The notes under the pieces were generated by a model that did no database searches, was not told the DNA's origin, and worked only from the letters and a program-made list of their open reading frames with translations. A program made the position numbers and the translations under genes. Positions 1 to 11,560 of a stretch of DNA of 64,000 bases are shown piece by piece (positions within the stretch are counted from its first letter, which is position 1; each line of letters starts with the position of its first letter). The DNA comes from Bryum argenteum (lineage: Eukaryota; Streptophyta; Bryopsida; Bryales; Bryaceae). The stretch is from the NCBI GenBank assembly GCA_037043015.1, contig CM073322.1:11233601-11297600 (forward strand), written 5' to 3'.

Positions 1-745
1 CTCCTTGATCACATTATTTCAATGGTTTAATATGTTTTCTTCAAAGAGGCCTCTCTCCGCCATATCAAATTATCTTTGACACACTAGTCATTCCCAAACC
101 TTGTTGAGTTTAGGATGTCTAATCATATTTAAATACTTGTATATGCTTCCTATTTACGATGTCGTTTAGGAATTAAACGGTTGAATTTGCTCCAAGTTGC
201 AGTAACTTAATCCAATTTCAGCTGAATTCATGTGAAGGCAAAGATGCCGTTCTCATGATTCAAATCCATGAATCACTTGACCATTCATGAGACATGATAT
301 TGAGTATTTCTTTCAATAATAGGAGATCTCCCACAACTTGAGAAATTTGCATTGAGGAATATTTCGATTAACAAAACAAGTACTAACCCCAAAAAGCCCA
401 AGGGTTTTGGAGAAAAAATTAGATGTGTTACGAAATGTGCATTCGTTAAGTCTTATGTTGGTTTGCACCAAAATTAGTATAAAGATCTTGATGCTTAAAA
501 ATGATCACTGTGGTTGGATTTCTTAGATTAGTAACTATTCATTTTGTAATAAATTAAAGAGACTGAAATTCTTAAAATTGATACGAATTAGAGTTTCCGT
601 AATTAGTATTTGAAGATTAATATCGTCGACAAAAAATTTATGTTCCATGAGAATGAAAAAAGACCACTAATAAGCTAAGAGGAGTACTATTAGTTTCCCA
701 ATAAAGTAAGATTTCAAAGACTAAGAAAACCTTACCATGTTTGTG
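1..745. other. AT-rich intergenic DNA, no gene seen
   Basis: No convincing open frame, splice-consistent exon or inverted repeat is visible. The sequence is AT-rich spacer ending where a TTAA-bounded transposon begins. Confidence 0.6.
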
Positions 746-1334
746 TTAACCCCTAAATCTCCTTGGTGTTTTTTGGGAGCTTGAAATCTCAAAACTGCGA
801 TTCTCTACCTCTAAGCACTCGTGGGGGTGTGAACCAATTTTTTTTCCCTTTTTTTAAAACGTCCAACCGTAAGATCTTGTACCTAAGCCAATTTTCAGTA
901 TCTGATTTTAAAATTGACCGTTGGATGTTTACCATTTGAGAGATTGTAACATCCAAAGTTTGTCTACCAAGTTTTTTTGGGCATTGCGAAAAATTGGTTT
1001 TGAAATTTTTGGAGGCTACCCTTGTAAAACTGGTAAACTTTTTGACTTGAATCACTTTGAAATTTGAGTAGTGATTTAGTAATATACATGTTTCAGTAAA
1101 AAAAATTTAAAAAATTTACTTTTTTAAGCTGCCCCATCTCGGCTCGCAACCCAAGGATTGTCCTAGACGACTCAAAAATTGGAATTTGACATTGCAAATT
1201 TTACCACATACACTTTGCAGTATAAGGAGGACCCAATAAAACTCTTAGGCAAAAATATTACTTCTAACCCCTTCATCTAGGCTGCCCGAAATTGCAAAAA
1301 CCCATTTCAGGCTTCAAGGAGAGTTAGGGGTTAA
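746..1334. mobile_element. TTAA-bounded TIR element, family I
   Basis: The element begins TTAACCCCTAAAT and ends TTAGGGGTTAA, giving terminal inverted repeats inside a TTAA on both sides. It is about 590 bp and has no transposase frame. The start (gggagcttgaaatctcaaaa) recurs at 30607 and, in reverse, at the right end of 15359-15948, so it belongs to a repeated family. Apparent short frames inside it are not genes. Confidence 0.75.
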
Positions 1335-2167
1335 CACACACGGTTGTTTATTCTGAAGTGTTCTGACAAAGGTGGAATACATATCCTCTTATGTAGGGCT
1401 AGTGGTTATAGTGAGTGTGGCATTTTTTTATTAAGCACCGGTGGAGCTCGGGTGTAGTGTGCCACGACCGGTCTACCCATGGGGTGAACGTGGACCATGT
1501 TACCACTAGTGAAAAATCTCAAAAAAGTCCTCATTTTGAACTTTTGTTCAATCGCTTATCACATTCAATGTATGTTGGTGGGACCCCAACTTTTGATAGT
1601 TTTATTTTGAAGCATCCCGAGTCACTTGTTTTGAAGGTGAACACATTCCATATGTTTATACATACGGAAACAAACAAATGAATATTCCAAATGAATATTC
1701 ATTTGTTTATTCCAAATGCATTTTGTAAGTATCCATTTGTTTGTTTCTGTACGATTCTTTTGGGTGTGCATGAAAGTGATTTCTCGTTTCTTTCTCTAGA
1801 GAGTGTGCCAAGATTTCGTTACAGGGAGCGTAGAGGAAGCTGAGACAGCTCGGCATGGATGGAGACTCGCCCTTAGAAGGCAGATCGTTACTCCGGGTAT
1901 ATAAGGATATTCCTTTTCACTTCACATGGTGCCTAATCGAATATGTCCACCAGTCCGTCTCAAGTCCAGTCCGTTCTAATGGAGTATGAAGTCCACATTC
2001 ATTGGCTGACAGTCGGAGTGTCTGACGTGAGAATCCCGAAGTGAGAATTGGCAACTGCTGGAAGCAGACAAGCACCACCGAGATTCCGTCCGGGCTAACT
2101 TTCTTCCACCACTCTGGTGAAGCCCTTTTCCGAGCGATTTGGCAGGACATTCCCCCAAGCTGGCACG
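1335..2167. other. Intergenic DNA
   Basis: Spacer with a short palindromic run around 1675-1710 (repeated aatattc/atttg motifs). No supported gene; overlapping frames on both strands near 1917-2250 lack any recognisable motif. Confidence 0.5.
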
Positions 2168-2838
2168 GACTTACCAGCGACCCTACCTCCTGCCCCCCAA
2201 ATCTTGCCCGGTCAAATAAAATTTTGGGAGTAAATTTGCCCCCTATTTTTTAATTGTTGATGTCACACATGGTACTATGGTAGGGTTTCATGGCCCATTC
2301 ACACCAGCCATCGAACATACGTTCAGTCATGCGTTGGCTTGTTGTATCCTGAACGCTCAACGCACCGCCTGGCCTCAACATATGTTGCCCCACCGCATCT
2401 TTTCAAGAGTCCGGCAGACGCGTTGCCGCAACCTTCTCAACCCGACGCATGTTTTAGCCAATCACAAGTGTGCATTTCAATTCTTATCATATATACTACT
2501 GTACTCTCAAATTTCATGGGCAGCCCAAAACGAGTGGCCTTTTGAAAGAAATGTTTTTTTTTTGTTAATTCCACGTGAGGCAACGGACTCGTTGCTTTGG
2601 CTTCACTGTGAACGATAATGTGGTGACCGCATGCGTTGCCGCACAACTACCACCGGACGTATGTTGGCTGTGGCAGGTGTGAACGGGCCATCACTAAAGT
2701 ACAACGGGGTCTTAGATCCCATTTCCAAACTCAAAATTCCAAAAAAAGTAGTTCAAGGCCTCAAAAAATGAAAAATAAAATAAAATTGCCGTTTTTTGGC
2801 TGGGCAGGGAGTATGGGCGGGCAGGCGCTGGGTAAGTC
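2168..2838. mobile_element. TIR element with GACTTACCAGCG ends, containing a nested insertion
   Basis: The left end GACTTACCAGCG is mirrored by CGCTGGGTAAGTC at 2826-2838. The ends and subterminal sequence (ttgggagtaaatttgccccct; ggctgggcagggagtatgggcgggcagg) recur at 37035-37333, which is only about 300 bp. The extra 370 bp here (about 2290-2690) is therefore probably a nested insertion. No coding capacity is evident. Confidence 0.6.
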
Positions 2839-3092
2839 TGTCCACGCCTTTTCCCCGAGGAGATTGAGAAAGTAAGTAACCAACAAGAGGTAGCAAAATA
2901 ATTCCTAGAATTATTTGCTGGAGCAGGAGAGCTCTGTCTGGTGAGACGACCATGGACTTTTCCACTCAGTCCTCGTCGTGCTTGCCCAATCCCGATGATC
3001 CGCAACTGTTTCGGCTTTCCTTCAGCCTCTTAACGGCTCATCTTGCCGACCGGTTCATCCAGTCTCCACACTCCCCAGACCTCCTCCCTCCC

Positions 3093-3120
3093 TATAAATT
3101 CACCCTTTCAGCTATGGACC
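3093..3120 (+). promoter_or_regulatory. Type A core promoter: TATA box and conserved ATGG site
   Basis: TATAAAT at 3093-3099 is followed 21 nt later by a conserved CAGCTATGGA at the place where transcription would start. The same pairing occurs at 12527/12548 and 19562/19583. The ATG opens a 22-codon upstream frame ending at 3182, but given the distance to the TATA box it may lie at or before the start site. Confidence 0.6.
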
Positions 3121-3260
3121 CTCACAGCTTCTCCTTCGCCCCAGTTCAGTATTACTCCTTCACTCGAAAGGAGAAATATTGAACCTGCTTGCTAGGAGAT
3201 TTTATTTCAGACGTGCATATATCAGATTTTGGGTGCCGTTTTGTACTTGTGTAACCCACT

Positions 3261-3763
3261 ATGGTAGCCAACGGGTAGTGTACCACAACTTCCTGCTCAA
3301 TCACCCGTTGTGCCAGCTCTCATTGCCAGATTCACTAGTAGCTTAGAATGCAATCCTCGTATGCTAAATTGCAATTAAGGAAAGAGGTTCAGTCTATGAG
3401 ATTGCAGACTTGTTATCTTTCAAGAAGAATTATTCATAAGAATCCTCCTAGGCTGTATTCAGTCACATCCGAGCGACCATTGCCATGGTTGGATTACTAA
3501 TCATGAATCGCATGGTACACGGTTCAAGAGATGATCCAGGATTGCATCGATGGATAGAACCTATCTGAGTTTAATTTGTGGCCTGCAGGAACATTGCGAA
3601 CAACGGTGGGGTACGTCCTCGTCCACCTCCACCAGCGCAGCAGAATGTGCAACTACTGCAAGCCCCGATGGATCTCGCACTAGACTGGCTGTGCGATGTT
3701 CCTGAACCGAGAAAAAGCGTGACCGAGTCAGTAATCTGGCCCAAGCTTCCCAGCTCCGACTGA
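3261..3763 (+). CDS. DVPEP-family microprotein, copy 1 (type A)
   Basis: The function is unknown and I do not recognise the family. Exon 1 is 3261-3274 (ATG GTA GCC AAC GG), followed by a GT-AG intron 3275-3588, and exon 2 is 3589-3763; the product is 62 aa. Residues 1-11 are Asn/Gly-rich (MVANGNIANNG), then a short PRPPPPAQQN linker, then the conserved block LALDWLCDVPEP and RKSVTESVIWPKL, ending PSSD. There is no signal peptide or membrane segment. The exon choice is supported because the same phase-2 junction joins frames in six other copies. A second intron begins at 3769, 6 nt past the stop; the conserved untranslated exon follows (about 3890-4120) with AATAAA at 4117-4122. The Trp/Leu/Asp-rich tail could be a short binding or activation motif; that is inference only. 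Confidence 0.75.
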
Positions 3764-4254
3764 TCAAGGTAGGAACACCCAGTCTCCTCATAATTGCTCC
3801 TGCTCCCTATACTTCTTTTCGCAGTGGCCAAGAACTTTCTTTAAAACTCGTTGTAAATGCTCTGAACTTCGACCTTGTTCTTGTGCTGATAGCTGGAGAA
3901 CATCATGGGGTCTTTTGCAGACTTTGATTGCCATGATTGTGCAGCCACTCGAAGTGGAAGCTACCTGGGAGTATGGAGGAGCTAGCGAGTGGCTTTCTGA
4001 GACGAAGTGTGATCACATAGGCAATATTGATAGGTCCAAAGCATGCTTGTTTTCGAACTGCTTGGTTGATGCCAGAAGCTTAATTTGAAATCTTCTGTGC
4101 ATACGGTTTGATAAGCAATAAAAAAAGAAAGTGAATAATTTGGATCCATTTTCTTACTGGTGCTTACAGCGACACGAATACAAACGTGAAGCTTGTGGCG
4201 CAAGTCTCGTCACTGGTATATATATGACTACTATCCCGGTCCATAACGCAAGTT

Positions 4255-4340
4255 CTGAGATAGTTTGAAGTTTTGTTTTGAGATAGTTTTGAGTTGGTTT
4301 TGAGATAGTTTTGAGTTAGTTTTGAGATAATTTTGAGGGA
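4255..4340. repeat. Short tandem repeat (ttttgagatagttttgagtt)
   Basis: About four imperfect copies of a 20-24 bp unit containing ttttgagatag lie in the spacer behind copy 1. Confidence 0.7.
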
Positions 4341-4544
4341 GTGAGGGACGTCAAGGCAGCCCGAAAGTTCACAGTAATCTACCAGTCCTGAAATAGCCCA
4401 ATCATGCACTCCTTGTGAATGGCGACGGCACTACAGGAGGTGAAAGTCGGCATCAGAGCGAGCTCAACCTTGTCGAGCTCCGCGAGGCGTTGGGGTGAAT
4501 TTTTTAATCCTTTTTCTGCCATGGTCTTAACTCCTTAACGTTCT

Positions 4545-4892
4545 GTGACTTCTATGATGTCTATCTTCTCGCAGGATCTCTGCACAGCTGCAGGCCTCGT
4601 GTGCATGAACTTCTCGAAGCAACAACACGAGCAGCGGCGAATCATCTTCAAACCGCCACCAGGAGCCCAAACATCCGGGGAGCTACTTCTCGGGGAAGCC
4701 GTTTCTTGGCTGTCGACAACGATTCACGAGGGTGAGTCGTTTCTGTTCGTGGAGCGTGCGAATGGTCGTCTAGAGAACACTGCCAGGTTGATAGCACTCA
4801 ACATTTGGATCGATTCCGAAAGCTTCGTGGATGTGGTGACGAGGATCAGAAGGGGCGGAGGGAGTCTTCTGGTGTATCCCGAATTATCGTGA
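4545..4892 (+). CDS. Hypothetical protein, possible exon of an unrecognised gene
   Basis: I do not recognise this protein. A 115-codon frame runs across a good splice acceptor (ttctcgcag at about 4575), so the first codons may be intron. The central part, LVCMNFSKQQHEQRR then IIFKPPPGAQTSGELLLGEA, is followed by GESFLFVERANGRLEN and IDSESFVDVVTRIRRGGG. A diverged second version occurs at 5391-5771, broken by a frameshift near 5485, and the LVCMNFSK-encoding start is repeated in tandem at 5041-5390. Retention of FLFVER and WIDSESF in both versions suggests former or present coding function. It lies between microprotein copies 1 and 2 and is not related to them. Confidence 0.35.
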   Translation: MTSMMSIFSQDLCTAAGLVCMNFSKQQHEQRRIIFKPPPGAQTSGELLLGEAVSWLSTTIHEGESFLFVERANGRLENTARLIALNIWIDSESFVDVVTRIRRGGGSLLVYPELS

Positions 4893-5040
4893 ATTTGCTC
4901 TGCCTCCGTTGGGCGAGGATTGTGTGTGTTTTATCTGGAATTTGCTTTGGCTGCGTTGGGCGAGGAACGCGTGTGTTTGCTTGACACCGTTGATCACACC
5001 GTGAACCCTCAAACCCTATGACGTTCATGCCCACAGGTTG

Positions 5041-5400
5041 CGGCAGGCCTCGTGTGCATGAATTTCTCGATGCTACAACACAAGCAGCGCCTGGTCATTT
5101 TCAATCCACTATCTTAGACTTCCCGTCAAGTTCGAAGGGTTCCTGCTCTGCACAGCTGCAGGCCTCCTGTGCATGAACTTCTCGAAGCTACAACACCAGC
5201 AGCTGCTGGTCATCTACAATCCACTATCTTCGACTTCCCGTCAAGTTCAAAGGGTTCCTGGTCTGCACAGCTGCAGGCCTCGTGTGCATCAAGTTCTCGA
5301 AGCTACAACACGAGCAGTGGCTGGTCATCTTCAATCCACTATCTTAGACTTCCCGTCAAGTTCAAAGGGTTCCACAACTCGTGTGCATGAACTCTTGGTC
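5041..5400. repeat. About 115-bp tandem repeat derived from the hypothetical gene
   Basis: Units starting near 5041, 5158, 5273 and 5383 each begin with gcaggcctcgtgtgcatgaa or a variant, and the first three run to aaagggttcc. The unit is the start of the exon at 4575, so the gene's 5' part has been amplified locally. Confidence 0.8.
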
Positions 5401-5771
5401 GCTACAACACGAGCAGCGGCTAGTCATCTTCAAACTGCTTCCGGGAGCTCAAACTTCCCGGGAGCTACTTTCGGGGAAGCCTTTATTGGCTCTCGCACCT
5501 GATTGAAAACGACGGGGAATTGTTCCTGTTCGTGGAGCGTGAGAATAGTCGTCTTATTGAGCACTGGGTTGATAGCACTCAATGGATCGATTCCGAAAGC
5601 TTTATGAATGTAGTGACGAGGATCAGAAGAGGCGGAGGGAGTCTTGACAGAGGTTTATCCGGAATCTGCTTTGGCTCCGTTACTCCGTTGGGCGAGGGTC
5701 GCGTGTGTTTGCTTGACACCGTTGATCATACTGGAGGGGTCGTCGATGTTAGGGATCAACTGAGAAGTTAA
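5391..5771 (+). pseudogene. Second, frameshifted copy of the hypothetical gene at 4545
   Basis: The segment matches 4600-4860. It reads QRLVIFKLLPGAQTSRELLSGK in one frame and LIENDGELFLFVERENSRLIEH plus WIDSESFMNVVTRIRRGGG in the next, so a frameshift near 5485 separates the halves. The second half stays open to 5771, ending VVDVRDQLRS just before a TTAA element at 5768. Confidence 0.4.
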
Positions 5772-6166
5772 CCCTTAAACGCCTAGCTATACGGTTTTGG
5801 GCAGCCCAGTATTGGATCACAGCATCTTTTGCACTTGGGCATCATGAATAGTGCACTTTTTGAACTTGGGCATCATGAATAGTGCACTTTTTGAACTTGG
5901 GCATCATGAATGATCCAATCAATGATGAGCTTGCAACCTCCTACAAGTATTGTACAACCCCAACCTACCTACCACAATTCTTTCAAAGCACAAAATCACT
6001 CATACAAATTGTGATTCGAATTGTAAAATTTCACTTTTTGAATGCATCGGAAGAAGGTGACCAGTTTGACATCAAAATATAAGTGAAAAGTTGAGTACAT
6101 TGAGAGCTACAGAGGAGATTCTGTTGGAATATGACCCTCGGATCACCTTCGGCGTTTAAGGGTTAA
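5768..6166. mobile_element. TTAA-bounded TIR element, family II
   Basis: It begins TTAACCCTTAAACGCC and ends GGCGTTTAAGGGTTAA. The interior (gggcagcccagtattggatc; cttgggcatcatgaat, tandemly repeated here; caatcaatgatgagcttg) is shared with 14993-15362 and, inverted, with 25702-26070. No transposase is encoded. Confidence 0.8.
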
Positions 6167-6169
6167 GCT

Positions 6170-6720
6170 CTCCCGGCTTTGCCTGAACGTGGGTTTAGGG
6201 AAGAGAAACTCTCAATGTCTTCATATTCATGGTCCATATCCATCTCAGTTCTTGCATGTTCTCAGATAGTTAGCGAGTGGGTTCCTGTGTTGGAGAGTGC
6301 TCACATGGCATTTTGGATAGGTGCAAAGCATGCTTGCTTTAGAACTGCTCCGTTGATGGTAGAAACTTAACCCCTAAAGGAGAAGCAGTGACCTCTAATA
6401 CGGCCATATCTGTAATTCGTGAGCAAAACATTTTTTGAATTGGATTTTGAGGAATCTAAAATTGTAGGGCCTTGTTCCTAATTGTACAGTTAGATTATCC
6501 ACCAATTTTTATCAATTTTCATTGTACGGATCTTAAGTTATATTAAGTCAAAGTTTTAGTTTCTGCAAAATAAAGTTTTATTTTATGCAATTTTTTATTT
6601 ACTTCGACTTTAATTACCTAGGGGTTAACTGAACTTTTATGTGCGTTCAGTTTGAGGAGCAATAGAAAAGAAAGCAAACATTTGGTTTACTTTCCTTTCT
6701 GCTTCCCCTCTAATTTAGAC
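6170..6720 (+). pseudogene. 3'-end remnant of a DVPEP-family gene, split by a transposon
   Basis: The stretch 6230-6366 (tagcgagtgggt, gtgctcacatgg, gcatgcttg, gatggtagaaac) and 6629-6720 (gagcaatagaaaagaaagc) matches the 3' untranslated exon and poly(A) region of the array genes. The two parts are separated by the TTAA element 6367-6628. No coding exon precedes it. Confidence 0.6.
6367..6628. mobile_element. TTAA-bounded TIR element, family IV
   Basis: Ends are TTAACCCCTAAAGG and CCTAGGGGTTAA. Subterminal sequence (gtgacctctaatacggccatatctg) recurs in reverse at the right end of 48925-49183 and near 36940-36985. It sits inside the 3' exon remnant of an array gene. Confidence 0.75.
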
Positions 6721-8084
6721 ATGTATAAGTCACTCTTCTCTATGATTGTAATGATGCTGACTATGGCCATTTGTGTGTAGACCGAGTTTAGTGTAAGGCT
6801 AACCGACTATGCAACTTGTATCGCAACACATTGCTCATGTTGTATGATAGCTTCTTCGTTATGATGAATCAAGTCTCTCGTTTATTCACTTTTGTTGTGG
6901 ATGTTAATACGTGTGCTGTTACTAGTTATGGTGTTTCATTTAGTTTTGAGATAAAATAAGCCATGACTTATGACATCTGAATGCTCTATTTAAATTGTCA
7001 TGTTGCAATAAGATGTGTAGACATGGAAGACGGTTTTGTGTACCTAGCTAACTATTGTATACTCTCATTATCTTTATGCCAAAGAGATAATTTTACACTA
7101 TTGGAAATAATTGTATTTAGTGTGAGATCTTGAATTGAGTGAATTGCACTATATATGTGATGTTACTTCCACTTAAAATCTAATAAAAGGTGTAAAATGT
7201 TCTTGTCATTGTTGCTGAAGCTTTGGGTTTAGGACTTGTTATTTGCAAATATTTCAGTGAAAAAGAGCAACATTGACTAGCTTAATGCTTAACCCCTAAG
7301 CATTCTTGGGTCCAAAAAGTAAACTGGAAAATTGTGTGGTCCTTGAGGAATTTTATCTCCTAGAATTCCAATTTGCATCTACTTTCTCTCATAGAAACTT
7401 GAATTTGATTGAAGAAATTTTGAAGATTGGAACATAATATAGTGCAAGGGGTTTACCTTTGAACAAATTTCCCTTTCGTAAAGTTTGGGGCATTTTCATT
7501 ATTGCAATGTTATTATTTTAGGCAATGATTTTTCTAGTAATGTTTATTTTGGATCTAGAGTGTCACTCAAATGAAGGTGAACAACTTTCTAGTTGATGGT
7601 CTCCTTTAAGTATTCTAGGTACCTTACATTCATTGCTTAGAACTTGGTGTTAATTTTAACTACACTAAAATGTCTAAATAGTGTCCGCAACATTAAACAC
7701 AAACAACAATCCCACCAATGCTCAACAAGGAAAGAATTGTAGCAACTCTAAGTGTCAATTGCAACACCAATTGTGAACAACAATAAATTTTAAAGAAAAG
7801 GAGAATTAGAACGATAATATTTAGGCTTAGATTTCAATTGAAGATATACGAGTACACATTTGTGAAACTGTGGGAAACTGCAATTGGGTTGGACATGTGG
7901 GGACCTATTGTGGAGGGTCCTTGGACCTTGTTGTATAGGTACATTAAATCCCTTTGGCGGGATACTATGTCATGTATCTTCTTGAAAGGCACTATTAACT
8001 AGCTAAAAACTAATAATTAGTCTTAGAATTCAAACTACTCCTGCATTCCTCTCAATTGGAATTGTCCTTGTACCAGCGATTTGT
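6720..8084. other. Duplicated 3' flank of the array unit plus transposon fragments
   Basis: Sequence at 6740-7270 (tgattgtaatgatgctgact, gttatggtgtttca, cctagctaactatt) recurs behind other copies (8990-9480, 20590-21010, 26120-26400). A CCCCTAAG terminus at 7289 marks the start of a TTAA element whose other end I cannot find. At 7895-7965 a SINE fragment is visible (ggaccttgttgtataggtac). No gene is supported. Confidence 0.55.
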
Positions 8085-8575
8085 TGCCAACTATGGCAAC
8101 TAAGAGGTACTAGTGTTACACAACATGTTAACTTCTCAATCACTCTTTGTTCCAGCTCGCATTAGTAGAAGATTCACTAGGAGCATGAAAGGCAATCATG
8201 GTGTACAAAATTGCATGTCAGGAAAGAGGTTCAGTTTGTGACCATAGGCTCATGACATCGCACAGGCAGAACTCTCTGTATCTCACAAGAGAATCATGAA
8301 TCACTCCTAGATTCTACTCAGTCTATGGGTTGCGATCATAGTTGGGAGTATTGATCGTACTCTACCGAGCAAGTATCAATCCTTGTTGGATTTAATTTGT
8401 GGATTCAAGAACAACAACGGCGGGGTCCCTCTTCCTCCACCACCAGATTGCTCAACAATTGCAAGCTTCGGTTAATCTCGTACTTGACTGGCTGGGGGTC
8501 GTTCTCGAACCGAGACAGATTGTGCCCGAGTCAGTGACATGAGAGCTTTGACTAATCACGGTAGAAACACCCAAT
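8085..8575 (+). pseudogene. DVPEP-family pseudogene, copy 2 (type A)
   Basis: The exon-1 equivalent at about 8089 reads ATGGCAACTAAGAG in place of ATGGCAGCCAACGG, and the exon-2 acceptor is AAG rather than CAG (about 8409). Exon 2 starts NNNGGVPLPPPP, but deletions shift the frame and a TAA follows within about 20 codons. The DNA of the C-terminal motif (cttgactggctgg ... gttctcgaaccgag) is still recognisable but out of frame, and the conserved 3' exon is missing. This is a dead copy. Confidence 0.7.
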
Positions 8576-10359
8576 CTTAGGGCCATAACACATGGGAGGA
8601 AAGGCAGTGAGATGGAAGAATCGTATTGGTTCTAATTAGCAAGTGGTTGCCACATGAGAGGAAGTAGGGAGAGTGGCAAGAGTGACATGGAGCAACTTTG
8701 TAACTTTGGGGTTTGCTTTGAATGTTGCTTTGGGATCTACATGGCAATGACATGGCACATGGGAGGCACTTGAAAACTATCAGGCACTAGTGCCTGAAAG
8801 CCGACCGGCAATTGAAGAAAAGTGGAGAAAATTCAGGAGCAGTGGCAGCAGGCAGGGGCGGCCTGCCGATGGTGTGGTATGGCCCTTATTATAGTTATGG
8901 TCTATAACCTGGGAGTGAAGAGGGGCAAGTGGTTACAACGATTCTAGTGTCCACTTTAACTACTCTTGTTATGGATGATACTTATGGCTCATGGTGTATG
9001 ATAGTCGGTTTTGGTCATGATAGTTCTAATGTTTACTTTATTCACTCTTGTTATCGATGTAACTTGTGGTGTTATTGGTTAGGGTGTTTTTTGAATTTGA
9101 AATGATATACATCATGACTTCTTATTAATGTTTTATTGTTTTGTTAAGACAAGATGCGAAGACGTGGAGTATGGTTCTCTGCACCTAGCTAACTATTATA
9201 TAGTCTCATTCTATTTATATTTTACACCATAGACATATTCTACACTATATGAGATGAGTTTGTCATGACTTCTTATACATGCCTAATTGTCATGTTGAGA
9301 CAAGACGAGAAGACATGGAGGACGGTCTGTACTTTGTACCTAGCTAATTATTATATACTCTCATTCTATTTATGTTTCATACCATAGACATATTCTACAC
9401 AATATGAAATAAGTTTATTTCATGTACTATTATATGATGTTATTTTAACTTATATGATAAAGGGTAATGTTCTTGGCATTGTTGCGAAAGCTTTCGATAC
9501 ACGACTTGTCATTTGTAAACATTTCATCAAAAAAAAAATCCTTTAGCTTAACTTTAGCTTAAATGGGTATAAAGATTTAGAGCTTAGAAACAAAGATAGA
9601 AATGAAGTTGAGCTATCGGGCAATGGTAAGCTTGGGGTATCACTTTTTGGACACACTAATTAGGTTATTTTATTGAAAGCCTCCAAAGTTTGTCTAATTT
9701 AGTCATTTTAATCAAGTAAAAAGACCCTAAAATAGAAAATAAAATATCATGCACCTCACTGAAATCAAAGTATATATGCCTATAGATTTTCTTTTAGATT
9801 TTTTATTTTTTTTGGATCCATTCATAGATGAGGGAAAAAGTGCTGAATTTGGGGATTTGCAGGCATTATAGTGCACAATGAATTAAATTTTTTATTATTA
9901 AATAAATTATTTTGTATTCTATACAAGAAGATGTAGGTCATATTCAAAAATTATATTAAAATAAAAATGGTTGATATTCCATTTGCTTGATTCAATGGAT
10001 TTTAGATTATTGGGACATGACTTACTTTTTCAACTAAAAAATCAAATAAAATTACTTCAAAATATTTTTTTTATTTCTTAATTTTTTTTCTTGATACATT
10101 ATAAGTATAGACAACTAAAACTACATCTAATGAAGTCTTATTGTATTACAGTTTAAAAATGGATATGTTTGTCACACCAGCATAGAGTGCAATTGTTCAT
10201 GGGACAACCTTTTTGGGTACCCCAACCAGACTATCACCCTATCCACATCTCAACCGTACTAATTTGTAATATACTTGTTATAGATTACTTATATCAAACC
10301 CTGAGTTGGCAAGCCCCATAGATTGCAAGATTGTAACACATTCATCCCTAAAGCTACGA
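8576..10359. other. Repeat-rich spacer with two 3'-flank copies
   Basis: Two related blocks at about 8990-9230 and 9250-9480 (caagacgagaagacatggagg, cctagctaattattatatac) repeat the array unit's 3' flank. The remainder is AT-rich with no supported gene. Confidence 0.55.
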
Positions 10360-11560
10360 GAGTTGTTTTCAACACTTTACCCCCAAATTTGCCCTCTTTC
10401 AATGCAAGCTAAGATTTTTCACTTAGGAAGGAAATTTCTAGATTGTAACCTTAGGATCTAGTACCTAACTTGTTCATGATCATATAGACCAAATCTCCAA
10501 CTAAAAATCCACACCATTTGTGAGATTGTAATGTCTGAAGGTGAGAAAAAGAAAAAAACTTTATTGTCTTGTACTCAAAAGAGAAATCACTTCTTTGGGG
10601 CTCATAAAAAAAGTGTTTCAAAAGTAACTTTGATCTTAGCCTCTTCAAATTCTTATTCCTAAGCAAGTTAGATGCATATTCATATGATTTGTACCCTCGT
10701 GCGACATAAAAGACATTGAGAAGAGTTCGATTTTCCACATGGACGTATGCTGAAGTTCAAATACAAACATAAGGTTTATTTTTGACGTTTAAAAAGGCAG
10801 GAGAAGAATTATCATATATTATGAATTCAAATGGTGAGAACATACCTAGGGTACCTTCTTAACACACACACAATAATAATTTGAAAAAAAAGCAAAATCT
10901 CAAGTTCTGGAGAATTTTTTTAGTAACTAGTGCAATCTAATTGTTGTTGGTCAGACTTTTGAGAATACAGAGGAATATATTGCACATTTGGGCAAACTTC
11001 AGCATGCCCTAGAAGTGTTCTCAAACTTTGAGAGTGAGGTCCCTCCTAAACTATGAAGAATTTTAAGGCTTGAATAGTCTTGTTGAGAAGATTTGAGAAA
11101 ATTCGAGGATTCGCAAAAGGTTAAAGGTTTGAACTGCAACAGAGCTTTATATGGTAAGAAAGAGGCTCACTAAAGTCAAAGCGGCCATATTTTTGCCTCC
11201 GAAGATTTCAGACGTTAATACTGAAAAAATTCCCAAAATTGCATTATCTTTACTATGAAGTGAAATTGGTACCAATAGACTTATTACTAAAGTAAGATGA
11301 TCATATAGAAAATTGTTTATCTTCATTTCAATAACACTCTTGAACCAAAAGACTCACAAAAAAGAAATTATTTGCTCAGAAAAGAGCCTTTCAATGGTCA
11401 AAACTACCCCAACATTTACACGTGAAGAAAATAAAATGGTCCAAAACTAAGCCCCTTGCACTAAAATGCATGCCATGTCTTCTTCACATCTTAGATGGAA
11501 TCAAGGCTTCTACCATATGAACTAGGTCTTAATTGGAATCCAATCATAACAAAGTTGAAA
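10360..11560. mobile_element. Degenerate element of the TTAA-TIR superfamily (approximate ends)
   Basis: Internal sequence such as gtaaccttaggatctagtac and catttgtgagattgtaatgt matches the element at about 33930-34640. The usual CCCCTAAA termini are not recognisable, so the limits are estimates. A 95-codon minus-strand frame inside has no known motif and is probably not a gene. Confidence 0.45.

Noticed and set aside
746-758. Telomere-like CCCTAAA at element ends
   Set aside because: Only one unit occurs per end, in inverted orientation at the other end, so it is a transposon terminus rather than interstitial telomere.
10451-10738. 95-codon minus-strand frame
   Set aside because: It lies within a degenerate transposon shared with 33930-34640 and has no motif.
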